Notes: generated by a model from the sequence alone, not told the origin. 48,390 nucleotides of DNA from Benthortus sp964440495 (GCA_964440495.1 CAYTSD010000008.1:1-48390), one strand, 5' to 3'; counted from the stretch's first letter, positions 8,463 through 16,112 are shown. Made by a program: numbers and translations.

Positions 8463-8575
8463 CGCCGGGGGTGGGATTTGAACCCACGCGCCCCGTTGGG
8501 GGCATCGGCTAACCCGTCTGACCAGAAATTACATGATCTCGAGGCCGACCCTCTACCTGGCTAAGGCACCCCGGC
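8463..8575 (-). tRNA. tRNA-Ser (anticodon CGA) with a 27-nt intron
   Basis: Minus strand: acceptor GCCGGGG (8575-8569) pairs with CCCCGGC (8470-8464), discriminator G at 8463, and the T arm GTGGGTTCAAATCCCAC is at 8487-8471. A long variable arm (GCCCCCAACGGGGC) makes it class II. The anticodon loop is C-T-CGA-G|A with the anticodon at 8541-8539. The anticodon stem pairs TCGGC with GCCGA only after removal of an intron between positions 37 and 38. The mature length is 86 nt, the CCA end is not encoded, and G73 with this acceptor stem is typical of archaeal tRNA-Ser. Confidence 0.95.
8511..8537 (-). other. tRNA intron with bulge-helix-bulge splice sites
   Basis: The 27 nt lie between anticodon-loop positions 37 and 38. 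A 4-bp central helix forms between exon CTCG and intron CGGG (one G-U pair), flanked by 3-nt bulges AG|A at the 5' site and TT|A at the 3' site, the standard cut pattern of the archaeal splicing endonuclease. The inner helix is weak (about 2 bp), so this is a relaxed motif. Confidence 0.85.
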
Positions 8576-8597
8576 TATCTTCTCAAGGTTTAGAGGT

Positions 8598-8608
8598 GTA
8601 TTTAATCC
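8598..8608 (-). promoter_or_regulatory. TATA-like element of the tRNA-Ser gene
   Basis: Minus strand GGATTAAATAC, about 28 bp before the mature 5' end at 8575, lying in the 42-bp gap after the SpoIIM-like gene. Confidence 0.5.
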
Positions 8609-8617
8609 TTGTAGGCT

Positions 8618-9184
8618 TCAGGTTCCCGGGAGGAGTGTCTGCGTGAAGAAGTTGATTATGATTACCTCTAGTATCGCTGCGATGAGGAGGAGTCCAGCTA
8701 CTATGCCCATACTTATGAGAAGCCATCTGAGCTCATGCCTCAGACTTCTCTTCACTATCGAGTAGGAGAATAGTATACTTTCTGTAAGCGCCGTTCCATA
8801 AGCCACGAACTCTATAAGTCCATAAACTGTAACCACCGCGAAAAGTATGAGCATTATCGAGCTTATTCCAGACTCCACTGCAAGCGCTCCGAAAATCCTC
8901 CCAGTCTGGAACATTATGTATCCTGCTAGACCTATTCCGAGGAACGGAATATAGATTAGAAGAGCAGCTAACATGTTGTTTGTCCAGATTCCTATTACTG
9001 TTGGATTTTCTCCTATAATCTTCTTCGCCTCCTCTAGAAGTGTTCCAGCCTCCTCGATGCTCATGGGGATTAAAGAGCTTAACCCGAGTATTATGAAGAG
9101 TATTAGAGTTGCTAGAAGACTATACTTCAACCTATCCCCGAGGCCAAGCCTTTCATTTAGAGGAATCTTCCCAGCCTTCAACAC
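8618..9184 (-). CDS. Stage II sporulation protein M-like membrane protein (DUF95)
   Basis: 188 aa integral membrane protein with about five hydrophobic segments and a short basic N-terminus. The Asn-rich turn before the second helix (IWTNNMLAALLIYIPFLGIG) and the later FVAYGTALTES segment are characteristic of the SpoIIM/DUF95 family. In archaea the function is unknown; family members often sit beside RDD proteins or ABC exporters. It overlaps the upstream CinA-like gene by 32 bp, so the pair is co-transcribed. Confidence 0.8.
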   Translation of the reverse strand: MLKAGKIPLNERLGLGDRLKYSLLATLILFIILGLSSLIPMSIEEAGTLLEEAKKIIGENPTVIGIWTNNMLAALLIYIPFLGIGLAGYIMFQTGRIFGALAVESGISSIMLILFAVVTVYGLIEFVAYGTALTESILFSYSIVKRSLRHELRWLLISMGIVAGLLLIAAILEVIIINFFTQTLLPGT

Positions 9185-10022
9185 TATTCCTCGGAGCCTC
9201 CTTAATATTTCCTCCCAGCTCTAAGACCGCTTTCTCAAGAAGATTTACAGCTTTTGCAAGCCTCTTCTCCGCCACCTCAACCCTATTAGCTACAGCAACC
9301 ACCTGTAACTCTATTCTGGATACGCCTTCAGCCGACTTTGGATGAGACTTTATATATATTCCAGAAACCTCTCCTCGAACATCGTCTATCTTTGGTGCGA
9401 GGCTTGATTCTGGAACTTTTAGAACCTTAATCCACTTCTCGATTCTATAGACCTTTTTTATGCTTTTCTCTATTAGGGGTTTTAGCTCTTTCTCGAATAT
9501 GCTGTAAAGCTCTTTTGGGACTCCTGGCAGGCATGCTATCCTAGTCTTTCCGCTTCTCAGTAGCACCCCTGGAGCTGAGCCGACATCGTTTCTCAGAGGC
9601 TTCGCCCCTTTTGGAAGCATAGCCATCTTAATCCTCGGCGGAGTAAGTTCGGGAGAAGAGACCACACCCTCCTCGGCGAGAACCTTATATCTCTCCCTAA
9701 TCATCTCCAACGCCTTCTTATTGAGGACAAGTTTCCTTCTAACAGCTTTGGCGACACCTTGAAGGGTTAAGTCGTCATAGGTGGGGCCAAGTCCACCGCT
9801 TGTAATTATCCAGTTGATCCTTCTTCGAAGAGCATCTCTAATCACCGAAGCTATCTCATCTACTTCGTCACCGACTGTAATCATCCTCGTAACCCTTCCA
9901 CCCATCGATGTAATGTTTTCTGCAAGCCACTTAGAGTTTGTGTTCAGTATCTTTCCGTCAAGTATCTCGTAGCCTATAGTGATTAGTTCGAATGTAGTCT
10001 GCTTAAGCCCAGGATACCGCAT
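9153..10022 (-). CDS. CinA-like / molybdopterin-binding (MoCF) domain protein
   Basis: 289 aa. The N-terminal 170 residues form the MoaB/MogA-type domain seen at the front of CinA. ELITIGYEILDGKILNTNS is followed by SGGLGPTYDD (75-84), the nucleotide/pterin loop, and later LPGVPKEL. The C-terminal NMN deamidase domain of bacterial CinA is absent, as in archaeal stand-alone versions. Archaeal members are often annotated as nicotinamide mononucleotide deamidase-related, but activity cannot be inferred here. It is the first gene of a two-gene operon with the SpoIIM-like gene. Confidence 0.85.
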   Translation of the reverse strand: MRYPGLKQTTFELITIGYEILDGKILNTNSKWLAENITSMGGRVTRMITVGDEVDEIASVIRDALRRRINWIITSGGLGPTYDDLTLQGVAKAVRRKLVLNKKALEMIRERYKVLAEEGVVSSPELTPPRIKMAMLPKGAKPLRNDVGSAPGVLLRSGKTRIACLPGVPKELYSIFEKELKPLIEKSIKKVYRIEKWIKVLKVPESSLAPKIDDVRGEVSGIYIKSHPKSAEGVSRIELQVVAVANRVEVAEKRLAKAVNLLEKAVLELGGNIKEAPRNSVEGWEDSSK

Positions 10023-10117
10023 ATCCTGTCTAGAATTATTTCGAAGGAGTATATATGTTTGGTAGAAAAAAATTTAATGAAGCATGCTAAACTGAATAGA
10101 AGCCACGGTGCATAGCT

Positions 10118-10774
10118 GTGAAGCTGAAGGATGTTTTCTCCCCCTCACTAGAAGCTGAGCTTAACCAAGCCTTTAAGGATTTATCTAAGAGAAACGGTGA
10201 GGAGGTTTCTAAGAGATGTGGAGTAATATTTCTACCTCCTCGTAAGCCTAAGAGGAAATTCGGTAGATATATCGTTAATCTGCTTACAAAGACTTACTCT
10301 GTTGAGCTTGAGAGCAGGGAAGTCGTGGACCTTATCTCTGGGAAGCAGGCTCCCGCAGAGCTGGCACTAGTGATTACAAGATACCTAGCATACTCAAGTG
10401 GGGGGAGGCACAGGGAGAGCTGGATACCCTATGAGAGGTTCCCAGGGTCGAAGCCTCTCATCCCATTATTTAATAGAAATGTTTTGAGACCCTTTGCAAG
10501 ATTGTTTGGGTATGAGCCTGAGAAATATTTAGATGTGTGTAAGAGGCTTGGCGGGAAAAGGGAGAGGCTGGGAGGCTTCAGCTTCTCGTTCCTCTTCCTC
10601 CCAAAGGTTAAGCTTCTGACACAGATATGGAAGGCTAAGAGAGAACACTACATCCCACCCGCAGCCAACATCTCCTTCAATTACTCTGCGCGATACTATT
10701 TGTCAGCCCGTGACCTTCTCCTCGTAGGGCAGCTCATGGTTAAGATCTTAGAGTATGAGGCGAAGAAGGCTTGA
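10118..10774 (+). CDS. DUF3786 family protein
   Basis: 218 aa. Recognised by the family layout: a first half with YSVELESREVVD, the central WIPYERFPGSKPLIPLFNRN in place of the usual WxxFRELPGG, then a LGGKRERLG segment and a C-terminal half containing PPAANISFNYSARYYL. The family is found in anaerobic bacteria and archaea, often near corrinoid or C1 genes, but has no known reaction. It has a GTG start; the TATA-like AAATTTAATG at about 10069-10078 would give a leader of some 15 nt. The upstream gap (10023-10117) also holds the opposing promoter of the CinA-like gene. Confidence 0.78.
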   Translation: MKLKDVFSPSLEAELNQAFKDLSKRNGEEVSKRCGVIFLPPRKPKRKFGRYIVNLLTKTYSVELESREVVDLISGKQAPAELALVITRYLAYSSGGRHRESWIPYERFPGSKPLIPLFNRNVLRPFARLFGYEPEKYLDVCKRLGGKRERLGGFSFSFLFLPKVKLLTQIWKAKREHYIPPAANISFNYSARYYLSARDLLLVGQLMVKILEYEAKKA

Positions 10775-10809
10775 ATATTAATTAGAGGCGCTGCCTCCTC
10801 ATCCATAGA

Positions 10810-11718
10810 ATGCTTGAAGGCGTGAAGAAGGCTTTCACCGGGATTGCTGAGAAGATTAAGACTGCGGGTTTATCCGAGAAGGATGTTGAACGCTATGTCG
10901 AGGATTTTAAGCTCCAGCTGATTGCGAATGATGTCGCGGTCGAGGTTGCTGAAAAGATTTGCGAAGCCCTTGCCGAAGAGCTGCGTTCACTTAGATTCAG
11001 GAGGTTCAGCAGCCCTGAGAAGGATGTTAGGAGGCTTATGCGTAGAGTTGTTGAGAGAATTCTCCCCGAGGCGTCGCCTGAAAAGGAGCTTCTTGAGAGG
11101 ATAGAGGAGAAGAGGCGGAGGGGTGAGCCGTTCGTGATACTCTTCGTGGGACCTAATGGGAGCGGTAAGACTACTACGATAGTTAAGCTTGCCCATTATC
11201 TGAGGGAGAGAGGATACACACCTCTCATCGCCGCCGCCGACACCTTCAGAGCCGGAGCCATCGAGCAGCTTAGGGAGCTTGCCGAGAAGGTTGGGCTAAG
11301 GGTTGTGAGCCAGCGCTATGGAGCAGACTCCGCAGCAGTGGCCGTGGACGCGGTAATCAGCGCTAGGGCAAACAGGTTTCCCGTTGTCTTGATAGATACT
11401 GCTGGTCGGACGGAGGTTGACCTGAACCTTCTTGAGGAGATGCGTAAGATTAAGCGTGTCGTTAAGCCTGATGCCGTGATATATGTCGGCGACGCCTTGG
11501 CCGGGAACGTCGCGGTCGAGCAGGCCAAGAGATTCGACGAATACGTGGGAGTGGACTACGTTATCTTAGCGAAGCTTGATGCGGACGCTAAGGGCGGCTC
11601 AGCGATCTCGATAAGCTATGCAACGGGTAAGCCTGTGCTCTTCGTGGGGGTTGGCCAGGACCTAGAAAGCCTGAAGCCCTTCACCAAGAACCTCATCCTA
11701 GAGTCTCTTCTCAGCTAG
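10810..11718 (+). CDS. ftsY: Signal recognition particle receptor FtsY
   Basis: 302 aa SRP-family GTPase that docks the SRP-ribosome complex at the membrane. The NG domains are complete: a four-helix N domain (1-95), P-loop GPNGSGKTT (114-122), the DTFRAGA motif (144-150), DTAGR (196-200), the TKxD-equivalent AKLDADAKGG near 257 and the closing GVGQDLESLKPF. The acidic A domain of bacterial FtsY is missing, as normal for archaea. It lies between DUF3786 and the DUF4443 regulator, all rightward, with 35-41 bp gaps. Confidence 0.97.
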   Translation: MLEGVKKAFTGIAEKIKTAGLSEKDVERYVEDFKLQLIANDVAVEVAEKICEALAEELRSLRFRRFSSPEKDVRRLMRRVVERILPEASPEKELLERIEEKRRRGEPFVILFVGPNGSGKTTTIVKLAHYLRERGYTPLIAAADTFRAGAIEQLRELAEKVGLRVVSQRYGADSAAVAVDAVISARANRFPVVLIDTAGRTEVDLNLLEEMRKIKRVVKPDAVIYVGDALAGNVAVEQAKRFDEYVGVDYVILAKLDADAKGGSAISISYATGKPVLFVGVGQDLESLKPFTKNLILESLLS

Positions 11719-11759
11719 GAAGGTAAGCTTAATCACTCAGAACGAATCTAGTACACTCT

Positions 11760-12374
11760 GTGAGCGAGGTTCGAAGCCTTTTAGAGAGGCTTGCTGAGAA
11801 GCAGCCTGGCCCGCTGCCAACCTTCACAGCTATACAGATTCTCAGCGTGATTCTCTACTTAGGTGAGGTCGGTGTCGCCGGCAGGAAGAAGATTAGCAAG
11901 GCTCTGGGAATCGGGGAGGGAGCTGTGAGAAATATCTTGAATAGGCTTAGAGCCGCTGGGCTACTTGAGACTGTTAGGCAGGGATGTAGGCTGAGTCGAG
12001 GGGGTCTCAGGCTCTATAGACGGCTCTCAAGGACTCTAGTTAAGCTCGGCTCCCTCAACATTAGGCTGCCTTGGAATTATCCCGAGAACTATTGTCTGAG
12101 GGTTAGGGGGAAGGCTGCCATGATTAGGAGGGGGCTGGAGCAGAGGGATGCTGCGATCAGGGCTGGAGCAGAGGCAGTGATAATCCTAACCTATGTTAAT
12201 GGAAGCCTTCACATGCCGGGTGTCTCAAATCTCTCAAAGGAGAAACCGTGTTTTGCCTCGGAGGTCGTAGAGGCCGTGAAGCCTGAGGACGGAGATGTGA
12301 TCATAATCGCTGGTGGATGGAGGCTTGTGGATGCCCGTAACGGTGCGTTAGCCGCTGCTCAGACACTTCTCTAA
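11760..12374 (+). CDS. Winged-helix protein with DUF4443 domain
   Basis: 204 aa. The N-terminal winged helix (about 20-85) contains GRKKISKALGIGEGAVRNIL as recognition helix and LLETVRQG as wing. The C-terminal part (about 105-204) resembles DUF4443, an archaeal ligand-binding-like domain found only with such helices. It has a GTG start 41 bp after ftsY. It probably acts as a transcription regulator, with unknown effector and targets. The stop interlocks with the opposing mazG stop in CTAA. Confidence 0.75.
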   Translation: MSEVRSLLERLAEKQPGPLPTFTAIQILSVILYLGEVGVAGRKKISKALGIGEGAVRNILNRLRAAGLLETVRQGCRLSRGGLRLYRRLSRTLVKLGSLNIRLPWNYPENYCLRVRGKAAMIRRGLEQRDAAIRAGAEAVIILTYVNGSLHMPGVSNLSKEKPCFASEVVEAVKPEDGDVIIIAGGWRLVDARNGALAAAQTLL

Positions 12375-12709
12375 TACTTGCCCTCCATGTAGCGTCTCCA
12401 CCTCTCAGGGTTAAACCTCTCCTCCATGAGCTTAAGCTCCCTCTGAAAAGCCTCATCCAAGTCTATCCCAAACCTATTCGCAAGCTGTAGAAGTAGTGAG
12501 AATACTTGAGCGAACTCTCTTGAGGCTTCACCCTCTGCTCCAGCATGTCCGAGGCCGGGAGCCTTATACCCCTCTCTAACAAGAATATGTCTACCTATCT
12601 CTGAAACTTCTTCGACGAGGTGGGTGAATATCTGGGACTCCTTGAACCTCTCCCACCTCCTAGCATGCTCAAACTCCAGCATCCGCCTCTGAGCTTCCCT
12701 AATCTCCAT
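12371..12709 (-). CDS. MazG-type nucleotide pyrophosphohydrolase
   Basis: 112 aa, using ATG 12709 rather than the longer upstream frame (to 12844), because the family begins about here and the extra 45 residues are antisense to the prefoldin start. The core has VEEVSEIGRHI (ExxE metal site) and a later FAQVFSLLLQLANRFGIDLDEAF helix with the second acidic residues, as in MazG-like all-alpha NTP-PPases that remove non-canonical NTPs. Specificity unknown. The TATA-like GATATATA at 12735-12742 can serve this gene. Confidence 0.8.
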   Translation of the reverse strand: MEIREAQRRMLEFEHARRWERFKESQIFTHLVEEVSEIGRHILVREGYKAPGLGHAGAEGEASREFAQVFSLLLQLANRFGIDLDEAFQRELKLMEERFNPERWRRYMEGKY

Positions 12710-12734
12710 CCCACGAAACCCTAAGAAGAGGAAA

Positions 12735-12742
12735 GATATATA
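12735..12742. promoter_or_regulatory. TATA element in the mazG/prefoldin divergent gap
   Basis: GATATATA, about 29 bp before mazG ATG 12709 and 41 bp before the prefoldin start at 12780. It is nearly symmetric, so it may direct transcription both ways; prefoldin also has a strong Shine-Dalgarno. Confidence 0.45.
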
Positions 12743-12779
12743 GAATGACCCCTGAGAGAGGGGGAGGAGGTGTAACCGC

Positions 12780-13238
12780 TTGTCAAGTCTTGAGGAACGC
12801 TTCGGGAGAGCATTAGGAGAGCTCCAGGTTCTCGAGAGATTCATCTCCGAGCTTCAAACCAGAATCAGCACCCTCAGAGCATTTACAGCCGAATATGATA
12901 GCGCGATAAACTTCATTGAGGAGCTTAAGAAAACCGATGGGAAGATGCGTCTACTAGTCCCCATCGGAGCTGGAAACTATGTTCACGCAAATATAACGGA
13001 TGTAACGAGGATGGAGGTAAGCATAGGTGCAGGGGTTGTTATGACGAAGAGCGTGGAGGAGAGCTTGGAGCTCATGAAGAAGAGGAAGGAGAATCTATTG
13101 AAGGCAATAGAGGAGAACGAGAGCCAGCTGGTACAGTATGCTCAGAGGGCGTCGGAGCTTAGGAGGCTTGTAGAGGCTCTCGCCGCGAAAATCAAGGAGA
13201 AGATGGCTGAGTCAGGTTCCGAGAGTCCAGGAACCTAG
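12780..13238 (+). CDS. pfdA: Prefoldin alpha subunit
   Basis: 152 aa. Two long coiled-coil helices flank a beta-hairpin core with VPIGAGNYVHANITD and IGAGVVMTKSVEESLELM, the signature of the alpha subunit. The hexamer (alpha2 beta4) holds unfolded chains and passes them to the thermosome, whose gene lies 3 kb away. It has a TTG start with the strong Shine-Dalgarno GGAGGAGG about 9 nt before it. The last 27 bp overlap the 3' end of ahcY on the other strand. Confidence 0.93.
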   Translation: MSSLEERFGRALGELQVLERFISELQTRISTLRAFTAEYDSAINFIEELKKTDGKMRLLVPIGAGNYVHANITDVTRMEVSIGAGVVMTKSVEESLELMKKRKENLLKAIEENESQLVQYAQRASELRRLVEALAAKIKEKMAESGSESPGT

Positions 13239-14525
13239 ATAGCTCTTCTGCTTCTCGGTGAGCTCCTCAATCTCTATGTTCATGGACTTAAGCTTCAGCT
13301 TGGCAACCATCTCATCTATCTCCCTCGGCACACGTATAACATCTCTTGGAAGCTTTCCACGATTCTTAACCAGGTATTCTGCTGAGAGAGCTTGGAGGCT
13401 GAAGGACATGTCCATGACCTCGCTTGGATGACCCTCACCGCAGGCCAGGTTCACGAGCCTGCCTTCAGCCAATAGATAGATTCTCCTACCATCTCTGAGC
13501 GTAAATCTCTCTAAACATGGGAGAAGCCTCTCCCTCCTAATGCTCAGCCTCTCCAGGTCACGCTTACTTATCTCGACGTCGAAGTGTCCTGCATTAGCTA
13601 AAATGACGCCGTCCTTCATTACCTCGAAGTGTTCTCCCCTTATTACATCTATGTCGCCTGTAGCTGTTATGAAGAGGTCTCCATGCTTCGCCGCCTCAAG
13701 CATGGGTTCAACGTTGAATCCGTCCATGACCGCCTTGAGAGCCTTTATAGGGTCTGCTTCAACCACCGTGACGCGCGCCCCCATTCCACGAGCCCTATAA
13801 GCTATCCCTGAACCCACGTTCCCGAACCCGGCTACGACAACCTCCTTCCCGGCTAGGAGGAGGTTTGTGGCCCTTATGACGCCGTCGAGAGCCGACTGCC
13901 CGGTTCCGATAGGGTTGTCGAATAGGCTCTTTGAGAGAGCGTCGTTTACAGCTACAACGGGGTAGAGCAGCTTCCCCTCCTCGGCGAGAGACCTAAGCCT
14001 AATCACACCCGTGGTTGTCTCCTCCGAGCCGCCTATCAGCCCCTCTAGAAGGCTTCTTACATCGAGGCCGCCGACAACCTCTCTAACGTACTCCACCTCC
14101 TTTCCACCTACATCGTACCAGAGCTTATGAATCGATGAGATAAGGTCGGCTCCATCATCCATCGTTAGGTTAGGCTTAGCTGCAACAACTCTCCCGACGC
14201 AGTTGTAGTACTGCTTCTCGGTCTCGCCTCTCACTCCATAGACATGTATTCCTTCCTCGACTAGGGCTGCGGCGACGTCGTCTTGGGTGCTTAGAGGATT
14301 TGAGGCTGTTAGATAAACCTCCGCTCCGCCAATCTTCAAGGTCTTCACGAGGACGGCTGTCTCCTTCGTTATGTGGAGGCATGCCCCAACCCTAACCCCC
14401 TTAAACGGCTTCTCGGAGGAGAATCTCTCCCTAATCCCCATAAGAACAGGCATCTGCTGCTCAGCCCACTCAATCTTCTTCCTCCCATCCTCCGCGAGAG
14501 ACAAGTCTCTAACCCAGTAGCTCAT
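13212..14525 (-). CDS. ahcY: S-adenosylhomocysteinase
   Basis: 437 aa NAD-dependent enzyme that splits S-adenosylhomocysteine to adenosine and homocysteine. Seen are CLHITKETAVL near the N-terminus, the DDGADL substrate motif, the NDALSKSLFDNPIGTGQS stretch, the NAD-binding VVAGFGNVGSGIA (GxGxxG) and the C-terminal HPSEVMDMSFSLQA. ATG 14525 is preferred to 14534 because a TATA-like TTTAATTATG lies at 14549-14558, about 28 bp upstream of it. Divergent from aIF2 beta; convergent and overlapping with prefoldin. Confidence 0.96.
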   Translation of the reverse strand: MSYWVRDLSLAEDGRKKIEWAEQQMPVLMGIRERFSSEKPFKGVRVGACLHITKETAVLVKTLKIGGAEVYLTASNPLSTQDDVAAALVEEGIHVYGVRGETEKQYYNCVGRVVAAKPNLTMDDGADLISSIHKLWYDVGGKEVEYVREVVGGLDVRSLLEGLIGGSEETTTGVIRLRSLAEEGKLLYPVVAVNDALSKSLFDNPIGTGQSALDGVIRATNLLLAGKEVVVAGFGNVGSGIAYRARGMGARVTVVEADPIKALKAVMDGFNVEPMLEAAKHGDLFITATGDIDVIRGEHFEVMKDGVILANAGHFDVEISKRDLERLSIRRERLLPCLERFTLRDGRRIYLLAEGRLVNLACGEGHPSEVMDMSFSLQALSAEYLVKNRGKLPRDVIRVPREIDEMVAKLKLKSMNIEIEELTEKQKSYLGSWTLGT

Positions 14526-14548
14526 GCCGACCATAAGGCGCTAAACCC

Positions 14549-14573
14549 ATAATTAAAGAGAATCTTTAACTTA
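14549..14573. promoter_or_regulatory. Bidirectional promoter between ahcY and aIF2 beta with a central palindrome
   Basis: A perfect inverted repeat TTAAAG-AGAAT-CTTTAA (14553-14569) contains a TATA-like element on each strand: leftward about 28 bp before ahcY ATG 14525, rightward (CTTTAACTTA, 14564-14573) about 33 bp before the ATG at 14602. Both transcripts would be nearly leaderless. Confidence 0.5.
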
Positions 14574-14601
14574 TGGCTAGTAGGAAGACCGCTGACGGAG
14601 A

Positions 14602-15045
14602 ATGCCTGAGAGATGGGATGAGCTCGTCAAGACTCGCAGAGGCTACGAGATGCTTCTCACCGAGATTATGTCGGAGCTTCCCCAAACAATCGGGAAGGCT
14701 GGGGACAGAGCCCTGGTCGTGAACCCAGTCCTCCTCAGAGAGTCAAGGCGTACTATAATAACGAACTTCACCGATATAGCTAAAACCCTTAACAGACCGC
14801 CTCAACACTTAGCCAGATTCATCTTCAAGGAGTCGGGGAAGCCTGGAACCCTCGAGGGTGAGCGTCTCCTGCTGCAGGGTAGGCTCACCAACGAGGAGCT
14901 TAGAAGGCTTCTAGAGCTCTATGTGAAGGAGTTTGTTAAGTGCCCTGTCTGCGGAGGCCTAGACACCAAGATAGTGGCCGAGAAGAGGTTCAGGTTCCTT
15001 GTATGCGAGGTCTGTGGGGCCAAGAGCCCTGTTAGGAAGATTTGA
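14602..15045 (+). CDS. aif2b: Translation initiation factor 2 subunit beta
   Basis: 147 aa. The beta subunit of the heterotrimer that brings Met-tRNAi to the small ribosomal subunit. A short N-terminal helix binds gamma, the central alpha-beta domain has FTDIAKTLNRPPQHLARFIFKE, and the C-terminal zinc ribbon has Cys114, Cys117, Cys135 and Cys138 (CPVC and CEVC). Full length for an archaeal protein. ATG 14602 follows a TATA element at a leaderless distance. The next gene starts about 40 bp later with its own promoter. Confidence 0.95.
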   Translation: MPERWDELVKTRRGYEMLLTEIMSELPQTIGKAGDRALVVNPVLLRESRRTIITNFTDIAKTLNRPPQHLARFIFKESGKPGTLEGERLLLQGRLTNEELRRLLELYVKEFVKCPVCGGLDTKIVAEKRFRFLVCEVCGAKSPVRKI

Positions 15046-15051
15046 TGAAAC

Positions 15052-15060
15052 CATAAATAT
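15052..15060 (+). promoter_or_regulatory. TATA-like element before the two-repeat protein
   Basis: CATAAATAT just after the aIF2 beta stop, 26-34 bp before GTG 15086, which supports that GTG as a near-leaderless start. Confidence 0.45.
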
Positions 15061-15085
15061 CTGGGAGCCTTGGGTCTCAGGTGAA

Positions 15086-15817
15086 GTGGAGAGGAGTAGA
15101 AGGCCTCCAATAGCGGTTGAGGTGGCTGGGTTAAAGAATCTCGCGAGGCTCGCTATGAGTAGAACTGATGTGCAGCCCCTCTTCTGGAGTTTCAAGCATC
15201 GAGGCCGAACAGTTCTCGGCCATCTCTCCTCCATACCCTACTGGCATGGAAACCTCCCGATATTCGCCTACACCTACCTTGAGGAGGAGCCGAAGAGCTA
15301 CGTAGCCTACACAAACCTCGAGAGGGAGGAGGCATTCTTCACCGAAAGCAACTACAACACACGCTACTTCTATGGCCCAGTGATAGAGACCGCCGAGGAG
15401 CCTGAGCTCATATCCCTAGCCCTTTCTAGAAGGAGAAGACTTAAGGAGAAGCCGATAACAGTGAAGGCTAAAGACCTAGGCTCCCTTCTCCGCGTACTGA
15501 TGATGCTCAGCGATAACACGGTCTCTCCCCCAATATGGCACTACCGCAGCGGGAGGAAACACATCCTCGGCCTAATAGCCCCCTTCTTCGACTACTATGA
15601 AGCCAACGCCCTCCCAGTCTTCTTCTACCTCGAGAGCAGGGAGAAGCCTCCCTCACCCTTCATCAAATACCACGTAGGCGAAGACAAAGAGGAGATACTC
15701 TACGCAGACTACGTCTCTGACATGAAGTACTTCTATGGAAGGATAGTCACCGTCTACAACATACCCTTTATCCAGAGAACTAGGAGAAGGAAATCTACTT
15801 CCAGAGCTCCTTCTTAA
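15086..15817 (+). CDS. Unrecognised protein made of two ~95-residue repeats
   Basis: 243 aa from GTG 15086. The open frame extends up to 14999, but that part is inside the aIF2 beta zinc ribbon and is unlikely to be translated. I do not recognise the family. Two copies align along their length, residues 9-102 and 124-224. Each starts with a short strand (IAVEVAGL / ITVKAKDL), then W-x-[FY]-x(2,3)-GR-x(2)-[LI]LG, LP-[IV]-F-x-Y and ends in YFYG. It is rich in Tyr, Phe and Trp, with no signal peptide or membrane segment, and a basic tail. This points to a duplicated beta-rich domain. Function unknown. Its end overlaps the small opposing RHH gene by 23 bp. Confidence 0.7.
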   Translation: MERSRRPPIAVEVAGLKNLARLAMSRTDVQPLFWSFKHRGRTVLGHLSSIPYWHGNLPIFAYTYLEEEPKSYVAYTNLEREEAFFTESNYNTRYFYGPVIETAEEPELISLALSRRRRLKEKPITVKAKDLGSLLRVLMMLSDNTVSPPIWHYRSGRKHILGLIAPFFDYYEANALPVFFYLESREKPPSPFIKYHVGEDKEEILYADYVSDMKYFYGRIVTVYNIPFIQRTRRRKSTSRAPS

Positions 15818-15935
15818 GGAGATCTCTCACAGCAGTCCTCATAACCGCGCTTCTACTAGGATACACTCCCCGCTTAACAAGCTCATCCATCCCCTCTATA
15901 AGCGCCTCAGGCATCTTAACCGAGATAAGCTTCAC
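15795..15935 (-). CDS. Small ribbon-helix-helix (CopG/Arc-like) protein, 46 aa
   Basis: Found by reading the gap. From GTG 15935 the frame encodes a 46-residue protein with the plan strand-helix-helix: KLISVKMPEALIEGMDELV, then the turn KRGVYPSRSAV and MRTAVRDLLKKELWK. V-x-MPEALIEGMDEL followed by G-x-[YF]-x-SRS is the standard signature of RHH DNA-binding proteins (compare the NikR N-terminus in this window). It ends at TAG 15797-15795 inside the 3' end of the two-repeat gene. The GTG is preceded by GGGAGGGTTGAAGG. Such proteins bind DNA as dimers; the target is unknown, possibly its own promoter or the thermosome upstream region. Confidence 0.8.
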   Translation of the reverse strand: MKLISVKMPEALIEGMDELVKRGVYPSRSAVMRTAVRDLLKKELWK

Positions 15936-16069
15936 GGACCTTCAACCCTCCCAAATAGAGGTATAACCAGAGACTTACTCATAAAACTTTCCAAAAGCCT
16001 CTCCAAAGCTTCTCCATAATCTGAGCATACCGAGAGAAATCATGGCTAAGGAAGGTCAAACCCTGAATT
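15936..16069. other. Gap upstream of the thermosome control region, no gene seen
   Basis: 134 bp between the small RHH gene start and the first palindrome. It is AT-richer than its neighbours. It must contain the leftward RHH promoter; no convincing ORF or RNA was found. Confidence 0.5.
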
Positions 16070-16088
16070 ATTCGAGGCATCCTCGAAT
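16070..16088. promoter_or_regulatory. Perfect inverted repeat upstream of the thermosome promoter
   Basis: ATTCGAGG-CAT-CCTCGAAT, 8-bp arms with a 3-nt spacer, ending 24 bp before the TATA box. The place and symmetry are those of a dimeric regulator site. Confidence 0.5.
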
Positions 16089-16112
16089 ACATACTCCTCT
16101 ATGCGTATTAGG

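Noticed and set aside
10070..10130. Possible C/D-box small RNA before the DUF3786 gene
   Set aside because: Two CTGA boxes are present, but the C boxes (AATGAAG, TGTGAAG) are poor matches and the second half lies in the coding start.
14999..15085. Longer start for the two-repeat protein
   Set aside because: These bases encode the aIF2 beta zinc ribbon in another frame; the GTG at 15086 has a fitting TATA element.
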